Shown in pieces: positions 7,318 through 11,453 of a stretch of DNA of 11,453 nt (position 1 is its first letter; every line of letters starts with the position of its first letter). The DNA comes from Acidobacteriota bacterium (GTDB lineage Bacteria > Acidobacteriota > Blastocatellia > Pyrinomonadales > Pyrinomonadaceae), in the NCBI GenBank assembly GCA_029777145.1, contig JAKOSS010000436.1, positions 1 through 11,453 on the forward strand, written 5' to 3'. The position numbers and the translations under genes were made by a program. A model generated the notes under the pieces. That model saw only the letters and a program-made list of their open reading frames with translations. It had not been told where the DNA came from and made no database searches.

Positions 7318-7974
7318 ATGAAAATCAAGATAATTCTCGCAGTGCTCACCATCGCGACCTCCGTTCCGGTTCTTGCCGCCCCGGACGAGGTCGAACAGAT
7401 CGCAAATTACCGATCCTGGCGATTGATGAACCCGCAGCCGATCGTCGCCCGCTCGGCGTCGTTTTTGACCAACGAACCTGAATTCAGGCCCGATCTTTCC
7501 GCCGTCGGCGGCTGAACGACCATTGCCATGAATCTCCCGGTTCGGGAGACGGAGCGCAAAGATCTGGTTCAGTATGTTTCCATTCTCGGACGGATGACAA
7601 AGCGTTTGTTCGATCCGGACGAGTCCGATGAAAAGCCTATCGAGTCGATGTTGAAACCGGTTCACGAGGATCGCTACGGATTTGTTTACGCGAACGATGT
7701 CGCGTCGGGCCAGATGGAAGTCGAGAAGCCATTGTTTCCCGAGGGATCGATCATCGTTCGTGAGAGCAAGGTCAGAGCCGATTCGCCGTCGGCTGAAAAG
7801 GTGATCGCGATGGTGAAACATGCCCGCGGGTTCAGCAAGGAAACAGGCGACTGGGAATTTCTTAGTTTCGACGGCGATTTGAACCTGCTCGCCCGCGCGA
7901 CGAAGAGCGACTGCGCGACGTGCCACCGACGTGCCGAATCGACCGACCGCGTGTTCCGGGGTTACCGGCCCTAA
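7318..7974 (+). CDS. cytochrome P460-like c-type cytochrome with in-frame TGA (pseudogene or selenoprotein candidate)
   Basis: A 218-codon gene for an exported mono-haem cytochrome, interrupted once by TGA at 7513-7515 (codon 66). The 5' part has a strong Shine-Dalgarno (AAGGAG) and a signal peptide (MKIKIILAVLTIATSVPVLA), then EVEQIANYRSWRLMNP, typical of the start of P460-like proteins. The 3' part runs on in the same frame with P460-like features: RYGFVYANDVAS, FPEGSIIVRES, HARGFSKETGDWEFL and the haem c site CATCH (199-203 of the joined protein). Restarting at the ATG at 7528 would give a 148-residue protein without signal peptide or ribosome binding site; it could not be exported for haem attachment. 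So the locus is one gene, either broken by a nonsense change or sequencing error, or read through, perhaps with selenocysteine. I favour the mutation on prior odds. Members of this family act in periplasmic oxidation of small nitrogen compounds, but many in this type of organism have no known substrate. Confidence 0.7.
7533..7549 (+). other. SECIS-like hairpin downstream of the in-frame TGA
   Basis: TCTCCCG (7533-7539) and CGGGAGA (7543-7549) form a perfect 7-bp stem with loop GTT. The stem starts 17 bases after the TGA and the loop G is the 25th base after it. A stem of 4-16 bp, a short loop with G in its first two positions and 16-37 bases from TGA to the loop are the usual rules for bacterial SECIS elements. 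No bulged U as in E. coli fdhF is seen. A 7-bp stem can also arise by chance in GC-rich coding DNA. Confidence 0.35.
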
Positions 7975-7993
7975 ACGTCCTAATTTCACGACA

Positions 7994-8503
7994 ATGAAGA
8001 TCCTCGTTTCAATCGCACTGCTTCTGTTCGCTTGCTTGCCGGTCGCGGCGCAGTTGGAAAGCGTCGAGTCGATCACGATCCGATCGGCAGGACCTGAAGG
8101 AAAGAGCGGGACGATTGAGATCAAACGCGACGGGCGCGGATTTCGATTGGATCGCGGCGTTGTTTCCGAGATCTACGTCAGAATGCTCCTCGATCAGATC
8201 GAGATCCGAACGTCGCCGTCGCCTGAATCGGCGGGCGTGACAAAGGAATGGCTCGAGAATCGTGTCGAGACGTACATGCCGGAATTCTTCAAAAAGTTTG
8301 GTTCTCCTGCCGAGAAGGAGTTGTGGGAGAAGTCGTTTACCGACCTCGAACTCGTCGGAAAGATCTTCCCGCGCGTATTCACCGGCGGCGGATCAGAGCG
8401 CTCGCGCGAACCGGTCGAAGAGTTGCTGGATCCGCCCGTCAACAAGTCGCGAAGCGACGGCATCCACATAGCCGTGGGCGTCAGCCCACGGAACGCAGGC
8501 TAA
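7994..8503 (+). CDS. small secreted protein of unknown function with repeat-encoded C-terminus
   Basis: A 169-residue protein that I do not recognise. The ATG at 7994 was chosen over an upstream ATG in the same frame (7931, inside the preceding gene) because it directly precedes a signal peptide (MKILVSIALLLFACLPVAAQ, likely cut after AAQ or AA). The mature part begins with two beta-strand-like stretches (ITIRSAG and GTIEIKRDGRGFRLD), then a helical, charged region (KEWLENRVETYMPEFFKKF). Residues 146-169 (DPPVNKSRSDG and the tail after it) are encoded entirely by the reverse-oriented hairpin module at 8429-8530. The original 3' end was therefore probably replaced when the module arrived, and the protein may be truncated. 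The gene starts 19 bp after the cytochrome stop and may be co-transcribed; there is no clear ribosome binding site. Confidence 0.65.
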   Translation: MKILVSIALLLFACLPVAAQLESVESITIRSAGPEGKSGTIEIKRDGRGFRLDRGVVSEIYVRMLLDQIEIRTSPSPESAGVTKEWLENRVETYMPEFFKKFGSPAEKELWEKSFTDLELVGKIFPRVFTGGGSERSREPVEELLDPPVNKSRSDGIHIAVGVSPRNAG

Positions 8504-8530
8504 GGATTCCCGGAGTCGCGTCAGCGACGA
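8429..8530 (-). repeat. REP-like three-hairpin module, copy A
   Basis: Read on the minus strand the module has GTCGCTGACGCGAC (8528-8515), the 20-base hairpin CCGTGGGCTGACGCCCACGG (8491-8472), GTCGCTTCGCGAC (8460-8448), then TTGTTGACGGGCGGATCC. It begins two bases beyond the transposase stop and extends into the 3' end of the 7994-8503 gene. Confidence 0.85.
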
Positions 8531-8532
8531 CC

Positions 8533-8988
8533 TCATCCGAACACGTATTTTTCGTCGACAAGTTCGATTTCATTCAACCGCAGCAATTCGAGATACTCCT
8601 CCTCAAACGACAACTTCTGATGGTGAAGGCGTTGGTTCCGGATGTAATCGACTACCTGCCCTGTCGCTGATTTGCTCACCGAGAAGATCGCATATCCGTC
8701 CTGCCAAGCAAACGAACGCAGTTTCCTGAACTTCTCGTGAACGTAGCGCGACGAATTTGATTTCATTCTTTGAACGACTTCGCTCGGCGCGTACTTTGGC
8801 GGGACACGGACGAGAGCATGGATGTGATCCTCGATCCCGCCGATCTGGATCGGCTGGCATCCGATGCCCTTCGCGATCGCTCCGATCTCCTGCCAGATGA
8901 GCTCTTCAAGTTCCTGATGCAACCATTTCTGTCTGAGTTTCGTGCTGAAAACGATGTGAAAAAAGAGTGATGAGTATGTGTTGGCCAT
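8533..8988 (-). CDS. Y1 (IS200/REP-associated type) transposase
   Basis: A 151-residue single-domain HUH transposase of the Y1 class (IS200/IS605 TnpA and REP-associated tyrosine transposases). These enzymes recognise hairpins in single-stranded DNA and cut and join them through a covalent tyrosine. The first strand is YSSLFFHIVFSTK. The metal-binding HUH motif is H55-I-H57 (EDHIHALVRVP). MKSNSSRYVHEKF and FAWQDGYAIFSVS follow the family pattern, and the likely catalytic tyrosine is Y115 in VVDYIRNQRLHH. The C-terminus (EEEYLELL to DEKYVF) is the usual family ending, so the gene looks intact. No accessory TnpB gene is present. Two hairpin modules flank it in opposite orientation, copy A right after the stop and copy B 60 bp upstream of the start. 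This is the layout of a REP-associated transposase that mobilises short palindromic repeats. Confidence 0.92.
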   Translation of the reverse strand: MANTYSSLFFHIVFSTKLRQKWLHQELEELIWQEIGAIAKGIGCQPIQIGGIEDHIHALVRVPPKYAPSEVVQRMKSNSSRYVHEKFRKLRSFAWQDGYAIFSVSKSATGQVVDYIRNQRLHHQKLSFEEEYLELLRLNEIELVDEKYVFG

Positions 8989-9048
8989 GCCGCCAATTTA
9001 GCAAGAGCCGTGTGGAGGGTCTTGAAGAGAGATTAATTCTTCTTGCTT

Positions 9049-9147
9049 CGTCGTCGCTGACGCGACTCCCGAATCTTCTGGGCGTCGAACCGTGGGCTTA
9101 CGCCCACGGCTATGCGGGTGCCGTCGCTTCGCGACTTATTGACGGGG
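9049..9147 (+). repeat. REP-like three-hairpin module, copy B
   Basis: GTCGCTGACGCGAC (9053-9066), CCGTGGGCTTACGCCCACGG (9090-9109) and GTCGCTTCGCGAC (9123-9135) are followed by TTATTGACGGG. The module points away from the transposase, opposite to copy A. The 60 bases between the transposase start and this copy (8989-9048) must hold the transposase promoter; they contain GCAAGA (9001-9006) and its complement TCTTGC (9041-9046) around an AT-rich centre. Confidence 0.85.
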
Positions 9148-9156
9148 GAAAGGCGG

Positions 9157-9303
9157 TGAGCAGATTTCGCGTTGGGGAGGATCAAATCCGCAATTCGAAA
9201 TCGCGATTCCCAAATGCATCCTTGGTTCCGTCGCTTCGCGACCTGTTGGTGTTCGGATCAATGGTTGAGCCAATCGTGACGGTTTCGGCCGAACGTCAAA
9301 TCC
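9157..9303 (+). repeat. long repeat, copy 1 (pairs with 9639-9777)
   Basis: Two conserved blocks match the second copy: 9157-9192 (TGAGCAGATTTCGCGTTGGG and onward to the first heptad) and 9254-9303 (CGGATCAATGGTTGAGCC and onward). Between them lie four heptads (9186-9213) and a lone hairpin GTCGCTTCGCGAC (9230-9242), a partial module that lacks the other two hairpins. Confidence 0.8.
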
Positions 9304-9312
9304 TCAATCAAA

Positions 9313-9340
9313 ATCCGAATTCCCAAATCCCACATCCCAA
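9313..9340 (+). repeat. heptanucleotide array (four units) before module C
   Basis: The units are ATCCGAA, TTCCCAA, ATCCCAC and ATCCCAA in exact 7-base phase, followed by ATGCG and then the first hairpin of module C. Confidence 0.8.
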
Positions 9341-9346
9341 ATGCGA

Positions 9347-9449
9347 CGTCGCTGACGCGACTCCGAATATCTCATCGACGGTTTTCCGTGGGCTTACGCC
9401 CACGGCTATGTGGGTGCCGTCGCTTCGCGACTTGTTGACGGGCGGATCC
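9347..9449 (+). repeat. REP-like three-hairpin module, copy C
   Basis: GTCGCTGACGCGAC (9348-9361), CCGTGGGCTTACGCCCACGG (9386-9405) and GTCGCTTCGCGAC (9419-9431) are followed by TTGTTGACGGGCGGATCC, the same end sequence as copy A. Confidence 0.87.
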
Positions 9450-9497
9450 CATGATCAACAATTTTGGAACGTTGCGTCGACATCCGGAACACACAAA

Positions 9498-9525
9498 ATC
9501 CGCAATCCGAAATCGCTATTCCCAA
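9498..9525 (+). repeat. heptanucleotide array (four units) before module D
   Basis: The units are ATCCGCA, ATCCGAA, ATCGCTA and TTCCCAA in 7-base phase, followed by ATGCG and then module D. Confidence 0.75.
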
Positions 9526-9530
9526 ATGCG

Positions 9531-9627
9531 CGGTCGCTGACGCGACTTCCGAATCTTTGTTCCGACGTTCCGTGGACTGACGTCCACTGCTATGCGGGTG
9601 CCGTCGCTTCGCGACTTGTTGACGGGC
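9531..9627 (+). repeat. REP-like three-hairpin module, copy D, with compensatory hairpin change
   Basis: GTCGCTGACGCGAC (9533-9546), CCGTGGACTGACGTCCACTG (9570-9589) and GTCGCTTCGCGAC (9603-9615) are followed by TTGTTGACGGGC. The central hairpin has GGAC/GTCC where the other copies have GGGC/GCCC, so pairing is kept by matched changes on both arms. One outer pair (G to T near 9588) is weakened. Confidence 0.85.
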
Positions 9628-9638
9628 AAATGCAATAT

Positions 9639-9777
9639 TGAGCGGATTTCGCGTTGGGGAGGATCAAATCCGCATTCCCACCTCCGAATTCCCACTTGCG
9701 ACGTCGCTTCGCGACTTCTTGACGGGCGGATCAATGGTTGAGCCAATCGTGACGGTTTTCGGTCGAACGTCAAATCC
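9639..9777 (+). repeat. long repeat, copy 2 (pairs with 9157-9303)
   Basis: Blocks 9639-9674 and 9727-9777 match the first copy closely. Between them are heptads (9668-9695), a lone GTCGCTTCGCGAC hairpin (9703-9715) and the module end TTCTTGACGGGCGGATC. The offset between copies is 482 bases for the first block and 473 for the second. Confidence 0.8.
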
Positions 9778-9782
9778 GAAAT

Positions 9783-9859
9783 ATCCGAAATCCCAAATCC
9801 GAATTCCCAAATCCGAATTCCCACATCCCACATCCCACATCCCACATCCCACATCCCAA
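9783..9859 (+). repeat. heptanucleotide tandem array (eleven units)
   Basis: Eleven gap-free 7-base units run from 9783 to 9859. The first six alternate CCGAA and CCCAA types, then come five CCCAC units of which four are identical ATCCCAC (9825-9852), and a final ATCCCAA closes the array. The consensus is WTCCSAM. One more unit (ATCCGAA, 9774-9780) lies two bases upstream. The array ends 15 bases before the stop of the TolC-family gene on the other strand. No gene is supported between 8989 and 9874; the stretch is filled with these repeats. Confidence 0.88.
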
Positions 9860-9874
9860 ATGATCCTTGTTGAA

Positions 9875-11453
9875 TTACTTGCTGTCGGCGGTGAAGACCC
9901 GCGAGCCGAAGTCGGCAGGATTTCTGATAATAAAGCGAGACGGCGTGATGTCTTTCGTGATCTCGACGCTGTTCGCTTCGAGCGTCGTTCCGATCGCCCG
10001 CTGGAAGTTGGAGATCGCTTTGTTCAGATCCGTCTGCGCCTGAAGCTCGCGGCCGCGCGCGTCGATCAGATCCTTTTGCCGCTGAAAGACGAGAAAAACC
10101 GTCGTTGTTCCCGCCTTGAACTGGCGCTCCTCGCTGTCGAAAAGCTGCTCCGCCGACGATCTTGTCGCCGCCGCCGCCTGAAGCCGCGCTTCGGCGGAAC
10201 GCAGTGACTGCAGGGCATTGCGGACATCGGCCTCGATCGCCTGTTCGATCTGCGCCGTCGAGGTCTCGATCTGGCTTCCTTCGACCAGCGTCCGTCCAAG
10301 GTTCGCCCGCGCGATCCGGTTTCCGAACGGCAGCGTGATCGTCAATCCGACACGGTATGTCGGGTAATCCTGCTGGACGAGATTTCCGAGCGAGTTGAAG
10401 TATCCGCCGATCAGATTGTCGGGAACGCGACTCAGGCCGGTCGACGGGTTGATCGACGCGGCGGTCGTCGCGCCGGCCAGTCCGCTCGAAGTATACGTGC
10501 CGGTCAGATCGACCTGCGGTTTCGTCTGATCGCGATAGTAACGTTCGTTGATCTTGTTGATCTCGGCCGAGGTCTTCAGCTGCGCGATCTCCTGGCGGTT
10601 CGAAAGGGCGGTATCGACGGCTTTCTCGAGCGGCACGCGCGGGACGTCGAGTTCGATCGGTGAGACGGGGACCAGCGCCCGCGACCAGATATCATTTCCG
10701 CGGTTCGGAAGCATCAGCGTTTTCAGTCGGTTCTCGGCCGCCGTGACGACCTCCTGCGCCGAGTAAACGCCCTGTTCGAACGTCGTGATCTGCGCGTTCG
10801 TCGCGACGAGATCGATCGGTGCAAGGACGCCTTTCGCGACGAGCCGCTGGTTGCTCTCGAGCTGGACCCTGGCCTGTTTGACGGCGTCGATCTGTACCTG
10901 CAGGTTCCGCAGCGCGTACGCGAGGTCCCAGTACGCCTGCTCGACGCCGGCTATGACCTCGACGGCCTTCTGCCGGAACTGCTGGTCGGTGATGCTCAGC
11001 GATTTCTTGGCGATCTCGATCGTCCGGCGGTTGTTGTCGATCCGCCGGCCGCGCATCAGCGGCTGGACGTAAACGAACGACAGGGCAGTCGGAAATTGCG
11101 GATTGAGCGTCGCGTTCAGATTCGATGTGTTTGTGCGCGACGACGTGAACCCGAAATTGTACGAACCGCCGCCGCGCCGTGTGAGACCCGAGATGCCGGC
11201 CGTACTGGTCAGCGTCGAGTTTGTCACCGCGCCGTTGACCGCGCCGCCGATAACCGACGCGGTCGGCGTTGTCCGGCGTTCAAAGAAGCTGTCCGACACA
11301 AACGCCGGCGCATAGACCCCGTCCGCGCCGCGCAGATTGAATTCGGCGATCTCGACGTCCTTTTTCGCGGTTTCGATGTCGTTGTTGTTTTGCAGCGCAA
11401 GCTTGATCGCGTCGTTCAGCGAAAGCGGAAGCTGGTTCGCGACGTCGACGCCG
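9875..11453 (-). CDS. TolC-family outer-membrane efflux protein, 5' end outside window
   Basis: An outer-membrane channel of the TolC/OEP family, which forms trimeric beta-barrel/alpha-barrel ducts for RND, MFS or ABC export pumps. The frame stays open to the window edge; the first visible residues (LPLSLNDAIKLALQNNNDIE) are the typical start of the first OEP repeat, so only the signal peptide and a short N-terminus are missing. About 525 residues are visible. Two long coiled-coil regions are seen: one around QQFRQKAVEVIAGVEQAYWD to ENRLKTLML, and one in the second repeat from RTLVEGSQIETSTAQIEQAI to NLNKAISNFQRAIG (residue wording approximate). YRVGLTITLPFGNR is a membrane strand pattern of the second repeat. 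A Gly/Thr/Ser-rich insert lies near the visible N-terminus. A GTG at 11299 is internal, not the start. The pump partners would lie beyond the right edge or elsewhere. Confidence 0.92.
   Translation of the reverse strand, partial: GVDVANQLPLSLNDAIKLALQNNNDIETAKKDVEIAEFNLRGADGVYAPAFVSDSFFERRTTPTASVIGGAVNGAVTNSTLTSTAGISGLTRRGGGSYNFGFTSSRTNTSNLNATLNPQFPTALSFVYVQPLMRGRRIDNNRRTIEIAKKSLSITDQQFRQKAVEVIAGVEQAYWDLAYALRNLQVQIDAVKQARVQLESNQRLVAKGVLAPIDLVATNAQITTFEQGVYSAQEVVTAAENRLKTLMLPNRGNDIWSRALVPVSPIELDVPRVPLEKAVDTALSNRQEIAQLKTSAEINKINERYYRDQTKPQVDLTGTYTSSGLAGATTAASINPSTGLSRVPDNLIGGYFNSLGNLVQQDYPTYRVGLTITLPFGNRIARANLGRTLVEGSQIETSTAQIEQAIEADVRNALQSLRSAEARLQAAAATRSSAEQLFDSEERQFKAGTTTVFLVFQRQKDLIDARGRELQAQTDLNKAISNFQRAIGTTLEANSVEITKDITPSRFIIRNPADFGSRVFTADSK

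Noticed and set aside
7528..7974. A separate gene starting at the ATG after the TGA
   Set aside because: There is no ribosome binding site and no signal peptide, although the product carries a c-type haem site that needs export. It is in frame with the signal-peptide part, so it is the second half of one gene.
7252..8124. A 290-residue open frame on the minus strand across the cytochrome locus
   Set aside because: It is antisense to the P460-like gene, whose protein motifs (signal peptide, CATCH, GDWEFL) are real. The antisense product has no recognisable domain; such frames are common in GC-rich DNA.
9049..9627. CRISPR array
   Set aside because: Repeats are about 100 bases with hairpins, spaced unevenly, and the spacers are themselves repetitive; no cas genes are present.
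8967..9641. A 224-residue plus-strand open frame, and a 112-residue minus-strand frame at 9516-9854
   Set aside because: They are translations of the hairpin modules and heptads, giving low-complexity repeated peptides; no start signals or domains.
11297..11299. GTG as the start codon of the TolC-family gene
   Set aside because: The same frame continues upstream to the window edge with typical family sequence (LSLNDAIKLALQNN), so this GTG is an internal valine.

Overview
The window is a moderately GC-rich bacterial chromosome segment. It carries a secreted Tricorn-type protease, a Ktr/Trk-type potassium uptake pair, a cytochrome P460-like c-type cytochrome, a TolC-family outer-membrane protein and lipoyl synthase. 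TolC and the many signal peptides indicate a diderm. The mix resembles Acidobacteriota of the Blastocatellia/Pyrinomonadales type, but no rRNA is present, so this placement is only an inference.

Left part, plus strand: the 3' end of lipA (2-307), then a secreted protein of unknown function (359-1210) overlapping by ATGA with a GNAT acetyltransferase (1207-1749). The acetyltransferase meets the ktrA-like gene tail to tail with a 13-bp overlap. Middle part, minus strand: a 1062-residue Tricorn-like protease (7167-3979), then the ktrB-like channel gene (3909-2524) and the ktrA-like gate gene (2396-1737). All three are co-oriented and could be one transcript. The two spacers are short and built of AT-rich, roughly 7-base-periodic repeats.

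A 150-bp divergent spacer separates the protease from a plus-strand P460-like cytochrome (7318-7974). That gene is split by a single in-frame TGA, with the same reading frame intact on both sides. A perfect 7-bp hairpin with a GTT loop follows the TGA at the spacing expected of a bacterial SECIS element. The gene is therefore either a fresh pseudogene (or sequencing error) or an unusual selenoprotein candidate. A small secreted protein (7994-8503) follows, and its last 24 residues are encoded by a repeat module.

Right part: 8429-9861 is a repeat-rich island around a Y1 (IS200/REP-associated type) transposase (8533-8988, minus). It holds four complete roughly 100-bp modules, each with three hairpins, two of which flank the transposase in opposite orientation. 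It also holds two partial modules, two diverged copies of a longer segment, and phased heptanucleotide arrays of consensus WTCCSAM. Three heptads of the same type sit exactly in frame inside the acetyltransferase gene 7.7 kb away. The window ends in the minus-strand gene of a TolC-family outer-membrane protein, cut at its 5' end by the window edge.
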